DNA of 64,000 nucleotides from Dasania sp. GY-MA-18 (GCF_024734385.1 NZ_JANHAP010000013.1:1-64000), one strand, 5' to 3'; counted from the stretch's first letter, positions 9,058-19,870 are shown. The notes: generated by a model from the letters alone, not told the origin. Program-made: numbers and translations.

Positions 9058-9090
9058 GTACTTAAACCCTGTATTAAACAGGCCAAGTAC
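9058..9090 (+). other. Nested inverted repeat between the MBL gene and the yfaZ-like gene
   Basis: GTACTT/AAGTAC (9058-9063 and 9085-9090) encloses CCTGT/ACAGG (9068-9072 and 9078-9082). No T run follows. It could be a weak hairpin terminator or an operator ahead of the gene at 9120. Confidence 0.35.
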
Positions 9091-9119
9091 TGCTAATTAA
9101 GCACTAAAGGAGATAAACA

Positions 9120-9686
9120 ATGACAATAAAAAACCTGGTAAAAACTATAGCCCTGTGTGGCTTATGCATGAGCTACAGTGCTGTAGCCGACAGCTTTAAT
9201 TTAAGCGTGAGTGATGAAAGTTTTGGTATAGGCGCCAGTTTTGACCCCGTAGGTGAAAATTCATCGGCAGATATTAACTTATTACACGACGACGATTTTG
9301 ACTTGCTGCGTATAGGCTTTTATGTAGATGTATTGCCTCCCGAGAGCGAAGCTAAAACCATACATCAACTAGACTTAAAGCTAGGCCTAAAAGGCGTGGT
9401 CTTAGAAAGTGATTTTGACGATGGCATGGCGCTAGCCGTAGGGGGCTCAGCAGAGTTACCGGTAGCCGATAAAGTTTCAGTTTACGCTGACCTTTACTAT
9501 GCCTCGGGCAAGCTCTCGTTCAATGATTTAGAAAACTACCAAGAGTGGTCGCTAGGGGTTAAGGCCCATGTTATCAAGAACGGAGCTATATCCTTGGGTT
9601 ATGGCTCTATAGAGGTGGATACTGATAGCGTCAACAATGCTGAACTGGAAGATGGCGTAGTATTCAAAATTGCATTTGGGTTCTAA
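9120..9686 (+). CDS. YfaZ-family outer-membrane protein
   Basis: A 188-residue protein with a cleavable signal peptide (about 23 residues, ending SAVA before DSF). Amphipathic beta strands alternate with short turns and the last residue is Phe (KIAFGF), the classical beta-barrel C-terminal signature. The strand pattern (LDLKLGLKGVVL, ADLYYASGKLS, SLGYGSIEVDTDS) resembles the YfaZ family, whose function is unknown. AAAGGAG lies nine bases before the ATG, a strong ribosome-binding site. It appears monocistronic. Confidence 0.75.
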   Translation: MTIKNLVKTIALCGLCMSYSAVADSFNLSVSDESFGIGASFDPVGENSSADINLLHDDDFDLLRIGFYVDVLPPESEAKTIHQLDLKLGLKGVVLESDFDDGMALAVGGSAELPVADKVSVYADLYYASGKLSFNDLENYQEWSLGVKAHVIKNGAISLGYGSIEVDTDSVNNAELEDGVVFKIAFGF

Positions 9687-9752
9687 GTAGATTCTGCTAT
9701 GTTTTTATAAGCGCTCTGCTTGTTAAGGCTATAGCAACCCTATGAGTACATT

Positions 9753-11363
9753 ATGAAAGTAAAGCATTATTGGGCTTCCATACTATTGTTACTGATAGGG
9801 CTGCTAATCACCTATGCCTTGGTTCAATATTCTACAACTCGTGCACTTAATCGTGCCAACCAAACGGTAGCCGTTGATATAGAGCTTTACGGTGGCTACC
9901 TCACTGCCGAGACCCAGCGGGCCTTGACACTGCTAAACACCTTAGAAAGTTTTTTTAGTGTTAGCGAGGTTGACCACCACACCTTTGAGCTAGTGGGGGC
10001 CGATGCGCTGGCTAACTACAAACATCTACAATCGTTATTTTGGGTGCCCAAAGTGGTGGCCAGCGAGCGGGCGCTGTATGAGGGGGTTGCCAAAAAACTA
10101 TACCCCGGCTACGAATTTAAAACGCGCAACGATAAGGGCGTGTTAATCACTGAGCAATTGCGTGATTACTATTACCCCATTTATTACCAGAGTTCGCGCA
10201 ATAATCGTGCGGGGTTGGGTTTAAATTTAGCGGATGGGCTACTGGGTCGTGAGTTGGATAGGATACGCGATCAAGGGCCGGGAACGTTTAGTGTTGATAT
10301 AAAGCCTATTTTTGGCGACCCGCAGTACGATGCTGAAGATGCCAAAAATTATCTCATGGTCATGATGCCGGTATACGCCGGTGCGCCCACGACTGTTAGC
10401 GCCTACCAAGAGGCATTTAGAGGTTTTTTAATTGGTGCTATACGCATAGATTCGCTAATTTTTGATTACTTAAACTATGAGCGCTATCAGCAATTAGAAA
10501 TTACCGTTTCAGATATCACCTCGCCTGAGCGCACCGTTTATATTGCACTAAACGAGCCGGAAAAAGGCAGCCGTTTACTAGAAGAATACGGTGCTCGTAT
10601 AGAAACCGTTATTGCCGGTGGCCGCCGATGGTTAATTGAAGGTGTGCCCACCGCTAAATATTTGGGCTTAGTTGCCACGGGGCAGGGTAAGTATATAGCC
10701 TTCATAGGCATGATGATCACCTTGGCCTTGAGTTTTTATATTTATTTTTTGCGCGCCAGAGCCGAGCATGTAGAGGAAGAAGTTAAGGCCCGCACCCGTG
10801 AACTGAGTTTTGTAAATCGAAAATTAGAACATCTTACCCGCACCGATGCCCTAACGCAGTTAGCGAACAGACGCTACTTTGATGAGTACCTAGAGAAAGA
10901 GTGGTTTAGAGGGCGGCGTGATAAAACCGTGCTGTCGTTAATTATTTGTGATGTCGATTATTTTAAAAAATATAATGATAACTATGGCCATATAGCCGGC
11001 GATAAATGCCTGCAGCAAATCGCCATCGCTTTAAAAGGGGCCTTCTCACGCTCGGTGGATATGGTGGCTCGCTACGGTGGCGAAGAGTTTGCCGTGATAC
11101 TGCCAGGTACGGTGGTGGATGAGGCGGGGGTAATAGCACGGGCAGCAAAAGCTATTGCGGAATTACAAATAGAGCACAGTCAATCCGGCGTTTCTGATTA
11201 TGTCACCATGAGTTTTGGTGCCTGCGTGGTGCGGCCCAGTGATGAAGTCAATGTGGTCGATTTTATTAAGCACGCTGACGAGGCGCTATACCAAGCCAAG
11301 TCTGATGGCCGCAATTGTGGCCGAGTGATTAATTTAAACAGTAGTGATAACGAAACAGTATGA
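9753..11363 (+). CDS. Diguanylate cyclase with periplasmic CHASE domain
   Basis: A 536-residue inner-membrane sensor that should make cyclic di-GMP. A transmembrane helix (about 9-28) is followed by a periplasmic CHASE domain (about 45-280, with a TLLNTLESFFSVSEVDHHTF segment), a second helix (about 310-332), a short coiled linker and a GGDEF domain (about 360-525). The active site is GGEEF, intact, and an RxxD inhibitory I-site (RSVD) lies exactly five residues before it, so product feedback inhibition is expected. The ligand of the CHASE domain is unknown. Its stop overlaps the start of a 39-codon gene. Confidence 0.92.
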   Translation: MKVKHYWASILLLLIGLLITYALVQYSTTRALNRANQTVAVDIELYGGYLTAETQRALTLLNTLESFFSVSEVDHHTFELVGADALANYKHLQSLFWVPKVVASERALYEGVAKKLYPGYEFKTRNDKGVLITEQLRDYYYPIYYQSSRNNRAGLGLNLADGLLGRELDRIRDQGPGTFSVDIKPIFGDPQYDAEDAKNYLMVMMPVYAGAPTTVSAYQEAFRGFLIGAIRIDSLIFDYLNYERYQQLEITVSDITSPERTVYIALNEPEKGSRLLEEYGARIETVIAGGRRWLIEGVPTAKYLGLVATGQGKYIAFIGMMITLALSFYIYFLRARAEHVEEEVKARTRELSFVNRKLEHLTRTDALTQLANRRYFDEYLEKEWFRGRRDKTVLSLIICDVDYFKKYNDNYGHIAGDKCLQQIAIALKGAFSRSVDMVARYGGEEFAVILPGTVVDEAGVIARAAKAIAELQIEHSQSGVSDYVTMSFGACVVRPSDEVNVVDFIKHADEALYQAKSDGRNCGRVINLNSSDNETV

Positions 11364-11479
11364 AAAAATTAGCGCAGATTTTAATTTTAGCCAGCGCCTT
11401 GTTGGCGGGTTTGCAATTGGGCTTGTATTTGACTAAGCCTGATGTTGAGGAAGACCTGGCTATAGATTCAGCGGAATAA
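11360..11479 (+). CDS. 39-residue single-pass membrane peptide coupled to the cyclase
   Basis: A short frame begins in an ATGA overlap with the stop of the CHASE-GGDEF gene and runs 39 codons to TAA at 11477-11479. It reads MKKLAQILILASALLAGLQL, then a short GLYLTK stretch and an acidic tail (DVEEDLAIDSAE). That gives a Lys-rich start, one hydrophobic helix (residues 5-24) and a negatively charged tail, a plausible small inner-membrane protein or lipid-free signal-anchor. The overlap suggests translational coupling and a role with the cyclase, which is inference. No homologue is recognised. Confidence 0.55.
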   Translation: MKKLAQILILASALLAGLQLGLYLTKPDVEEDLAIDSAE

Positions 11480-11514
11480 GATCGTTAAGTTTTTAGTGGT
11501 TATTAAAAAAATAG

Positions 11515-11535
11515 ATGCCGGATCAAGTCCGGCAT
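11515..11535. repeat. Palindromic element between convergent genes
   Basis: A perfect 8-bp stem ATGCCGGA/TCCGGCAT with a TCAAG loop lies between the 39-codon gene and the convergent MBL gene. No T run follows, so it is not a standard terminator. Next to it (about 11544-11573) is the short direct repeat CTAGCGT. It may be a dispersed palindromic repeat; only one copy is in this window. Confidence 0.5.
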
Positions 11536-11559
11536 GACTATCCTTCTAGCGTCTAGCGT

Positions 11560-12471
11560 CTAAAGACTAGCCTCAATAAAGCTAATCCAAGTGGCTTGGT
11601 TAATAAAACCCTTGCCCCAGTCTTGCCATTGTTTGTTTAGTCCCTGCTTTTGCATGGCATCTAGACTCATGCCTTTGGCCTTCATGGCTTTAACTTCGGC
11701 GATGGTGTTGTCTAGCATATTTTTAAATTTTGCTAAGCCCGCTTTGTCGGTGACGGGGCCGTGGCCGGGTATAACGATGGTTTTGTCATTGATGCGCTCA
11801 TGGATTAGGCCAATATTTTTAGCGTAGTTAATGGCGTTGCCGCCGTTGTGTATATCTACAAAAGGAAAGCTGGGGTAAAACATTAAATCGCCCATGTGTA
11901 CCACATTGGCTTTGCTAAAAAATATCACCGTGTCGCCATCGGTGTGGCTGTTGGCAAAATGCTCTAGCTGTAATTCATCACCATTAAAATGTACTCGCAT
12001 GGCTTGCGGGTAGGTCAGGCTGGGCAGTGCGTGTTGGGGGTGGGCGTCGGCTTGGTAGTTAAACAGGGGGATGGCCGATTTTTGCGCCAAGCGTTTGCGT
12101 ACATTGTCATGGGCGATAATAGTGGTGCTTTTGCCCAGGGCATCGTTGGCGCCGGTGTGGTCAAAATGCCAGTGGGTGTTAATAATATATTTAAGGGTTT
12201 TATCGTGCCCCAGCTCGCTAAGCGCAGTTGCTAAGTCGCCTGCTAAATCCGCATAACCATTATCAATAATGAGCAGACCATCGTCGCCTTGGCTTAATAG
12301 AATATTGCCGCCTTTTTTACTGAGCATGGTTAAGCTGTCAGTAATATTTTGCTGCTGGTATTGGCTGTTAGTGCTGTCGTGGTTTTGATGGCTATAGCTC
12401 AGTGAGCTAACAGCCAGGCAGCTTAGGCTTAGGGCGTAGCTGATTAAACGCTTGTTGATGAACGGTTTCAT
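11560..12471 (-). CDS. Secreted MBL-fold hydrolase
   Basis: A 303-residue metallo-beta-lactamase-fold protein with an N-terminal signal peptide (cleavage near residue 28, after SSLSYS), so it should act in the periplasm. Zinc ligands are THWHFDH (HxHxDH, about residues 100-106), a His in NSHTDGD near 175, GDLMF near 195 and PGHGPV near 240. It belongs to the broad periplasmic group that includes subclass B enzymes and QuiP/AHL-lactonase-like proteins, but no residue pattern shown here proves beta-lactamase activity. A methyltransferase gene lies 28 bases upstream on the same strand, possibly co-transcribed. Confidence 0.82.
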   Translation of the reverse strand: MKPFINKRLISYALSLSCLAVSSLSYSHQNHDSTNSQYQQQNITDSLTMLSKKGGNILLSQGDDGLLIIDNGYADLAGDLATALSELGHDKTLKYIINTHWHFDHTGANDALGKSTTIIAHDNVRKRLAQKSAIPLFNYQADAHPQHALPSLTYPQAMRVHFNGDELQLEHFANSHTDGDTVIFFSKANVVHMGDLMFYPSFPFVDIHNGGNAINYAKNIGLIHERINDKTIVIPGHGPVTDKAGLAKFKNMLDNTIAEVKAMKAKGMSLDAMQKQGLNKQWQDWGKGFINQATWISFIEASL

Positions 12472-12499
12472 ATTAATATCCTTATGTTGTGAGTATTTA

Positions 12500-13117
12500 C
12501 TAGGCGTTTTCTATCACCAGAATAGCACCGGTGGTGCGTTTAGGTTCGTCTACCGCATAGGGTAGTAGCTCTGCATAAAACTCTTCCATGCAGGTTTCGG
12601 CTAGCTCAAAAAAGGGCGCTCGCTCAGGGTCGCTGATCAGTACTTTTTTAACGTCCGCATCGCAGGCTTTTTCTACCAGCCCCAATACCTCTTCGGCTAG
12701 CTCATCCCAAAAACAGATGTCGGCACCTATGATGACATCAAAGCAGGCCAAGTCCTCTTCGGTGATTTCATTAAAGTAGCAGCTGTGGGTTTGTATATGT
12801 ACGTCGTTATGTTCAGCATGGCATTGCAAGTAGGGAAATACAGAGGGGTCGGCATCTATAGCGGTAACATTGGCCTTAAAGGTTTTGGCACAAAAAATGC
12901 CGCCCAGGCCCCAGCCACAGCCAATTTCTAACACATTGGCGCCGGCTTCCAAAGGGTTGTTGTTCAGGTAGTCCATAAGCAAGTAGGTTGAGCCCCAAAA
13001 TTTATTGCCGTGTATAGAGGGCTGTTCGTTGCTGTTTTTGAGACGGCGTAAGTCCTTGTGCTGGGCGCTTAAAAAGTTAACGCCATAGTGATTTTTAATA
13101 TGAGTATTACTGGACAT
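12500..13117 (-). CDS. Class I SAM-dependent methyltransferase (METTL-like)
   Basis: A 205-residue Rossmann methyltransferase. Motif I, VLEIGCGWGLGGIF (about residues 63-76), binds SAM; the acidic residue of motif II is in VTAIDADP (about 84-91); and motif IV is FDVIIGADICFWDEL (about 124-138). The pattern with a D-rich motif IV resembles the METTL21/23 protein-lysine methyltransferase group, so a protein substrate is likely but not proven. It is followed on the same strand by the secreted MBL gene. The adjoining 290-base gap upstream shows nothing recognisable. Confidence 0.8.
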   Translation of the reverse strand: MSSNTHIKNHYGVNFLSAQHKDLRRLKNSNEQPSIHGNKFWGSTYLLMDYLNNNPLEAGANVLEIGCGWGLGGIFCAKTFKANVTAIDADPSVFPYLQCHAEHNDVHIQTHSCYFNEITEEDLACFDVIIGADICFWDELAEEVLGLVEKACDADVKKVLISDPERAPFFELAETCMEEFYAELLPYAVDEPKRTTGAILVIENA

Positions 13118-13407
13118 GCTCAGAGTATTACCTGTGTGCTGGTTGTATTGGTGGCCGCTGTTATAAGTCTTGCAAAGGCGAGAGTCGCAATAGGAAATTA
13201 GCTGTAGCCTAAGCTGCGGCGTATTAAGTGTAACGTGATTAAAGCGGCTGTGGCTAAAATTTTATACGGCATTGGCAACTACGCTTTTATTAATGTTATG
13301 GTTTCGTTATAGCGCTAGTCTTGGGGGTTGAAAAGGTCTATCTTTGAAGGCTGGCAAAGCATTATTCCGTATTAACGGCAATATTAACAACAGCGAGTAT
13401 CTTGATT

Positions 13408-14070
13408 ATGGCAACTGTATTAATTACCGGCGCTAACCGAGGCATAGGTTATGCGCTGAGCACTATTTTTCAACAGCGTGGCGATGAGGTGATTGCCGTC
13501 TGCCGCCAGAGTTCAGCCGAGCTAGACGCACTAGGGGTGGAGGTGATTGCAGGTGTTGATGTTGCCGAGGCTGAGTCGGTAGCTGCACTGGCACAAAAAT
13601 TACAAGGTCGTCGCTTGGACTTATTGTTTAACAATGCCGGTATTCTGGTGAGTCAAAGTTTAGATACGCTGTGCTTTGATGATGTGGCGCGTCAATTTGA
13701 GGTCAATGCCATGGGGCCGTTGCGCTTAACCCATGCCGTGCTGGCTAACCTGGGTGAGGGCGCAAAAATTGCCATGGTCACCAGCCGCATGGGGTCTATG
13801 GCGGATAATGGTTCAGGTGGTCAGTACGGCTATCGCATGTCTAAGGCTGCCTTGAATGCAGCCAGCGTGTCTTTGGCGCAGGATTTAAAAAGCCGCGGTA
13901 TAGCGGTGGCGATTTTACATCCCGGCTATGTACAAACGGGCATGGTGGGTTTTGGTGGTGAGGTTACGCCAGAGGCCGCGGCGGAGCGTTTAATTGCCCG
14001 CGTGGACGAGCTAAATCTTGAGAATACCGGTACGTTTTGGCATGCCAACGGTGAAGTTTTACCCTGGTAG
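13408..14070 (+). CDS. Short-chain dehydrogenase/reductase (C-factor-like)
   Basis: A 220-residue classical SDR. The NAD(P)-binding TGANRGIG motif is at residues 7-14, NNAG near 73, the catalytic Ser in VTSRMGS near 124, and Y142-x3-K146 (YRMSK) completes the active site. Overall arrangement resembles the C-factor/SniffeR-like carbonyl reductases. I chose ATG 13408 (MATVLITG) over the upstream in-frame TTG at 13402, which would add only two residues. Substrate unknown. It lies alone, upstream of the thiamine operon but separated from it by the riboswitch region. Confidence 0.88.
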   Translation: MATVLITGANRGIGYALSTIFQQRGDEVIAVCRQSSAELDALGVEVIAGVDVAEAESVAALAQKLQGRRLDLLFNNAGILVSQSLDTLCFDDVARQFEVNAMGPLRLTHAVLANLGEGAKIAMVTSRMGSMADNGSGGQYGYRMSKAALNAASVSLAQDLKSRGIAVAILHPGYVQTGMVGFGGEVTPEAAAERLIARVDELNLENTGTFWHANGEVLPW

Positions 14071-14174
14071 TTGCCGTGCTTGTGGGCAATAAATCATTTG
14101 ATTATTTGTATTGCCTAACTGTACAGGTAGCTATACAGGCATAGCTGCTATAACCATTAAAAATTCCTTTCTGC

Positions 14175-14202
14175 TTGCAATTCGATGTTGTGCTTGTATA
14201 CA
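14175..14202 (+). promoter_or_regulatory. Predicted sigma-70 promoter of the thiamine operon
   Basis: TTGCAA (14175-14180) and TATACA (14197-14202) are separated by 16 bases, a reasonable -35/-10 pair. Transcription would start near 14209, just before the riboswitch P1 stem, which supports the call. Confidence 0.5.
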
Positions 14203-14211
14203 CTGCGGGCA

Positions 14212-14311
14212 AATCTTCTCGGGGTGCTGTGACTTGATACAGGTCATGGCTGAGACCATATTGGAACCCGCTGTACCTGATCAGGTTAGTACCTGCGTAG
14301 GAAAAAAGATT
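14212..14311 (+). promoter_or_regulatory. TPP riboswitch (THI element)
   Basis: The conserved blocks of the thiamine pyrophosphate aptamer are all present in order: CGGGGTGC (14220-14227), GGCTGAGA (about 14248-14255), ACCC, then CCTGATCAGGTTAGTACCTGCGTAGG split across about 14276-14301. P1 is AATCTT/AAGATT (14212-14217 and 14306-14311). TPP binding should shut off the downstream thi genes. Between aptamer and thiC is a short stem ATCGCC/GGCGAT (14323-14328 and 14333-14338) without a T run, so control may be at translation or via Rho rather than by intrinsic termination; that is inference. Confidence 0.95.
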
Positions 14312-14423
14312 GGACTGTGCACATCGCCTTAGGGCGATAGGCAGAGCTTATGCTCATTATTCCACTTTTGCAGCGCCATCTGTTTACCCTGAGTCGTCCA
14401 TTAATCTACACGGCAGCAGGTAA

Positions 14424-16295
<1,872 letters not shown>

Positions 16296-16301
16296 TCAAG
16301 C

Positions 16302-17363
16302 ATGGGCTTAGATATTGCGATAGCCGGTGGCGGTTTGCTGGGTCGCTTAACTGCCTGGCGGCTGTTAAAGGCTGGCCATAAGGTGCGACTCTATGAGGCG
16401 GCCTGCTTCAAACGCTATTGCGGTGCTGCGGCAACTGCCGCCGGTATGGTGTCACCCTTGGCGGAGCTGGTGGATAGCGACAGGGCGATTTACGAGCTGG
16501 GTACGCAGTCCTTAGCACTATGGCCGCAGTGGTTAAGTGAGATGCCGGGCGGTATGCACAGCCTGTTTGTGCAGCGGGGTTCTATGATTGTGGCGCATCC
16601 ACAGGATAGCTCTGAGCTGCAGCAGTTTGCCAGCAAGTTACATTATCATCAGGCCCCTGAGGAAACGTTTGAGTTGCTTGCGCCAGCGCAACTGCAGCAG
16701 TTAGAGCCTGCACTAGAGCGGTTTGCACAGGGCATATTATTGAAACCAGAGGCACACATAAACAACCGCTCGCTACTGCCTTTATTGTTAACAGAGATTC
16801 AGCGGCTGGGGGGCATCTGTGTAGATCAGTGCGCGGTAAGTGCAGTGGGTGAGCAGGGCATGGAGACTGCGCAGGGGCGGATTAGCGCCGACTGGCACAT
16901 CGATTGCCGGGGCCTGGGGGCCAAGCAGGAACTGGCGGGTTTGCGCGGTGTGCGCGGTGAAGTGATGTGGGTAAGCAGCAGTGAAGTCAAGCTAAGCCGG
17001 CCTGTTAGATTATTGCATCCCCGTTATAAATTGTATGTGGTGCCCAAGCCTAATCAGCAGTTTATTGTTGGCGCCACAGAAATAGAATCAGAAGATCTCA
17101 GTGCCATTAGCTTGCAATCCCAGCTGGAACTTAGCAGCGCACTTTATAGTTTGCACCCGGCTTTTGCCGAAGCCAGAGTACTGGGCAGTGATGTTAATCT
17201 GCGCCCAGCCATGATGGATAACCAGCCCTGCTTGCACTGTGCTCAGGGTTATATTCGAGCCAACGGCTTGTACCGGCATGGCTACTTATTAGCGCCCGCT
17301 ATGGTAGAGAGGATTCAGGCCGTGGTAGAGGGGCGCGCTGTAAGCGCCGAGGTTTTTCCATGA
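16302..17363 (+). CDS. thiO: Glycine oxidase
   Basis: A 353-residue flavoenzyme of the DAO family that oxidises glycine to dehydroglycine for assembly of the thiazole ring. The FAD motif IAGGGLLGRLTAWRL is at residues 7-21, an ATAAGMVSPLAE segment follows near 46, and RPAMMDNQPC and GLYRHGYLLAPAM sit near the C-terminus. Using ThiO rather than ThiH implies an oxygen-dependent thiazole route. Its stop overlaps the thiS start (ATGA), so the pair is translationally coupled. Confidence 0.92.
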   Translation: MGLDIAIAGGGLLGRLTAWRLLKAGHKVRLYEAACFKRYCGAAATAAGMVSPLAELVDSDRAIYELGTQSLALWPQWLSEMPGGMHSLFVQRGSMIVAHPQDSSELQQFASKLHYHQAPEETFELLAPAQLQQLEPALERFAQGILLKPEAHINNRSLLPLLLTEIQRLGGICVDQCAVSAVGEQGMETAQGRISADWHIDCRGLGAKQELAGLRGVRGEVMWVSSSEVKLSRPVRLLHPRYKLYVVPKPNQQFIVGATEIESEDLSAISLQSQLELSSALYSLHPAFAEARVLGSDVNLRPAMMDNQPCLHCAQGYIRANGLYRHGYLLAPAMVERIQAVVEGRAVSAEVFP

Positions 17364-17575
17364 TCAGCATTCGTTGCAATGGCGATAATTTTAGCTTGGC
17401 TGGCGAACAATGTTTGCAGGAATTTTTACAGCTGCCATCGGTGCGGGCTTACCAAGGTTCGGGCAGCTTTGCGGTGGCGGTGAATGGCTGCTTTGTTCCC
17501 CGCCAGGATTACCACACGGTTGTGCTACAGCAGGGCGATGAAGTTGATATCGTTTGCCCCATAGCCGGAGGATAA
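17360..17575 (+). CDS. thiS: Sulfur carrier protein ThiS
   Basis: A 71-residue ubiquitin-like protein ending in the required Gly-Gly (CPIAGG). Its C-terminal thiocarboxylate donates sulfur to ThiG. The body shows the usual [10 protein letters not shown] and [10 protein letters not shown] motifs. Its last codons contain the Shine-Dalgarno of thiG. The ThiS-adenylating enzyme ThiF is not in this cluster. Confidence 0.95.
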   Translation: MISIRCNGDNFSLAGEQCLQEFLQLPSVRAYQGSGSFAVAVNGCFVPRQDYHTVVLQQGDEVDIVCPIAGG

Positions 17576-17577
17576 AG

Positions 17578-18384
17578 ATGCCAGAAAACCAAACTGAACC
17601 ATTACGTTTATACGATAAAACTTTTTGCAGTCGTTTTTTGTTAGGCACAGCGCTGTACCCATCGCCACAAATTATGCGCGACAGTATTAGCGCTGCGGGC
17701 TGTGAAATCATCACCCTGTCGTTGCGGCGACAAAACCCCAATGACAATAGCGGTGAAGCGATATGGCAATATATTAAAGCATCAGGCTGCCAGTTGTTGC
17801 CCAATACGGCGGGCTGCCAATCGGCTAAAGAGGCCATTAATCTGGCGGAAATGTCACGCGAGCTGTTTGCCACCGAGTGGATAAAGCTGGAAGTCATCGG
17901 CGACAATTATAATTTACAGCCCGACCCTTACGCTTTGGTTGAAGCCGCTGAGGTGCTAATTAAGCGCGGTTTTAAAGTGCTGCCCTACTGCACGGATGAT
18001 TTAATCGTCTGCCAAAAATTATTGGATGTGGGTTGCGAAGTGCTGATGCCCTGGGGCGCACCTATAGGCACGGGCCAAGGGCTGCTGAATAAATATCAGC
18101 TCAGCACTTTGCGCGAGCGCTTGCCGCATACCCCGCTGATTATTGATGCCGGTATAGGCTCACCTTCACAGGCTGCCGAAGCTATGGAGCTGGGTTTTGA
18201 TGCCGTGTTATTAAACACGGCAGTCGCCAAGGCGCATCAGCCGGTATTAATGGCTCAGGCCTTTGCCAATGCCATTGTCGCCGGCCGGCAGGGGTATCTG
18301 GCCGGGCTGATGCAAAAACGCCAAACCGCCTCTGCCTCTACTCCCACTATAGGCCAGCCATTTTGGCATCAGCCTAATTATTAA
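17578..18384 (+). CDS. thiG: Thiazole synthase
   Basis: ThiG builds the thiazole phosphate carboxylate from DXP, dehydroglycine and ThiS thiocarboxylate. The 268-residue TIM barrel has LPNTAGC (about 71-77), the Schiff-base lysine context KLEVIGD (about 103-109), [11 protein letters not shown] (about 160-170) and [10 protein letters not shown] (about 191-200). I chose ATG 17578, with GGAGG seven bases upstream inside thiS. A TTG at 17554 would add eight residues and lacks this site. It is followed 13 bases later by thiDE. Confidence 0.96.
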   Translation: MPENQTEPLRLYDKTFCSRFLLGTALYPSPQIMRDSISAAGCEIITLSLRRQNPNDNSGEAIWQYIKASGCQLLPNTAGCQSAKEAINLAEMSRELFATEWIKLEVIGDNYNLQPDPYALVEAAEVLIKRGFKVLPYCTDDLIVCQKLLDVGCEVLMPWGAPIGTGQGLLNKYQLSTLRERLPHTPLIIDAGIGSPSQAAEAMELGFDAVLLNTAVAKAHQPVLMAQAFANAIVAGRQGYLAGLMQKRQTASASTPTIGQPFWHQPNY

Positions 18385-18397
18385 TGGCTGAAATTTT

Positions 18398-19870
18398 ATG
18401 TCGAAAGTTTTCCGCAGAGTGAGTGTTTGCTGTTTTTCTGCCTCTGATAGCAGTGCTCATGCTGGCATGCAAGCCGACCTACGCACATTAAGCGATCTTG
18501 CTGTGCATGGTTGCAGTGTAGTAACGGCGATCACCGCCCAAAACTCACAGCGCCTGCTACAGTGCAGCGCCAGCGATCAAGCAAGTCTTATTGCGCAATG
18601 GCAAAGTGTGGCCCAAGACTTAAAGCCTGTGGCCTGCAAAGTGGGTTTGCTAGCTAATAGTGATCAAGTAAAAACGCTGGCGACTATTGCCGGGCAATAC
18701 AGCGCGGTGTGGATTGCCGACCCGGTGCTGCAATCATCCACTGGCCATAATTTTCACTCGCCTGACTTTATCGCGGCCTATAAGCAATTACTGCCACAAC
18801 TGGATTTAATCACACCTAATATTCCCGAGGCCGCAGCGCTCACTGGCCAGCCTATCAACAGCGCTGAGGATGTGATCTGCGCGGCTAAACAATTACAGCG
18901 GCAGGGGGTTGGGGCGGTGTTGATTAAAGGTGGCCATGCCATAGGCGGCGGCACGCGCAGCCAGGATTATTTTTACAGCCCGGATAAACAGTTTTGGTTA
19001 AGCAGCCCTAGGCAGGCGGCCGCTAATAATCGCGGCACCGGTTGCGTGATGGCCAGCGCCATCGCCGCCTTTATCAGCCTGGGTAAATCCATGGCCGATG
19101 CGGTGGTGTTGGCCTATGCCTATGTGCAGCAGGGCTTACGTGCTGGCTATGCCGTGGGGCAGGGGGCAGGCCCGGTGTTAAATGGCGGATGGCCTAAGGC
19201 GCTTAGTGATTACCCGGAGGTTAGCGAGCAGGCCGATTATGTCAGCCCCAGTCCTTTTGCCAGCTGTGATACCGATAGCCTAGGTTTGTACCCTGTGATT
19301 GATAGTATTGATTGGTTAAAAAAATTATTAGCCGCAGGGGTGAGTACCATTCAATTGCGGATTAAAAACTTACAGGGTCAGGCGCTTAGTGAAACGCTAA
19401 ACCTAGCTATACAGCTGGGGCGAGAATATAAAGCGCGGCTATTTATTAACGATCACTGGCAACTGGCCCTGCAGCTTAAAGCTTATGGCGTGCATCTGGG
19501 GCAGGAGGATATCGGCAGTGCCGATATTAACGCCTTGCGCGCGGCGGGCATACGCTTGGGGGTGAGTACTCATAGCGAGTATGAGTGGGCGCGGGCGCAT
19601 GCGCTGAGGCCCAGTTATATTGCCTTGGGGGCGGTGTTTGCTACCCAAACCAAGCCGGCGCAGGTGATAGGTTTGGATAACTTGCAGTGCTGGGCGCCTT
19701 TATTGCAACAGCGTTACCCGGTGACTGCTATAGGTGGCATTAACGCCAGTAATATTGCGGCAGTCTTGGCCAGCGGGGTGAGGTCGGTGGCAGTGGTGAC
19801 GGCGATTACTCAAGCTGCCTGCTACCGCCAGGCCACACAGCAGCTATTACAGCAAATGGCGCAGGCTTAA
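18398..19870 (+). CDS. thiDE: Fused HMP(-P) kinase / thiamine-phosphate synthase
   Basis: A 490-residue fusion. The ThiD ribokinase-like part (about 1-265) phosphorylates HMP and HMP-P: note the GMQADL motif near 23, KVGLLAN, WIADPVLQS, LITPNIPEAAALTG, and the anion-hole/base region NNRGTGCVMASAIA. The ThiE part (about 290-488) joins HMP-PP to thiazole phosphate: TIQLRIK, FINDHWQLALQL, GVHLGQED, GVSTHSEYE, YIALGAVF and AIGGI. The ThiD N-terminus reads SASDSSAHAG where most ThiD proteins have a GSDSSGGAG-like loop, so the substrate loop is atypical. It is the last gene of the thiamine operon. Confidence 0.95.
   Translation: MSKVFRRVSVCCFSASDSSAHAGMQADLRTLSDLAVHGCSVVTAITAQNSQRLLQCSASDQASLIAQWQSVAQDLKPVACKVGLLANSDQVKTLATIAGQYSAVWIADPVLQSSTGHNFHSPDFIAAYKQLLPQLDLITPNIPEAAALTGQPINSAEDVICAAKQLQRQGVGAVLIKGGHAIGGGTRSQDYFYSPDKQFWLSSPRQAAANNRGTGCVMASAIAAFISLGKSMADAVVLAYAYVQQGLRAGYAVGQGAGPVLNGGWPKALSDYPEVSEQADYVSPSPFASCDTDSLGLYPVIDSIDWLKKLLAAGVSTIQLRIKNLQGQALSETLNLAIQLGREYKARLFINDHWQLALQLKAYGVHLGQEDIGSADINALRAAGIRLGVSTHSEYEWARAHALRPSYIALGAVFATQTKPAQVIGLDNLQCWAPLLQQRYPVTAIGGINASNIAAVLASGVRSVAVVTAITQAACYRQATQQLLQQMAQA

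Noticed and set aside
11560-12471. Secreted MBL protein as a carbapenemase
   Set aside because: Only the general zinc ligands of the fold are visible; the family is broad and no subclass-specific feature supports beta-lactamase activity.
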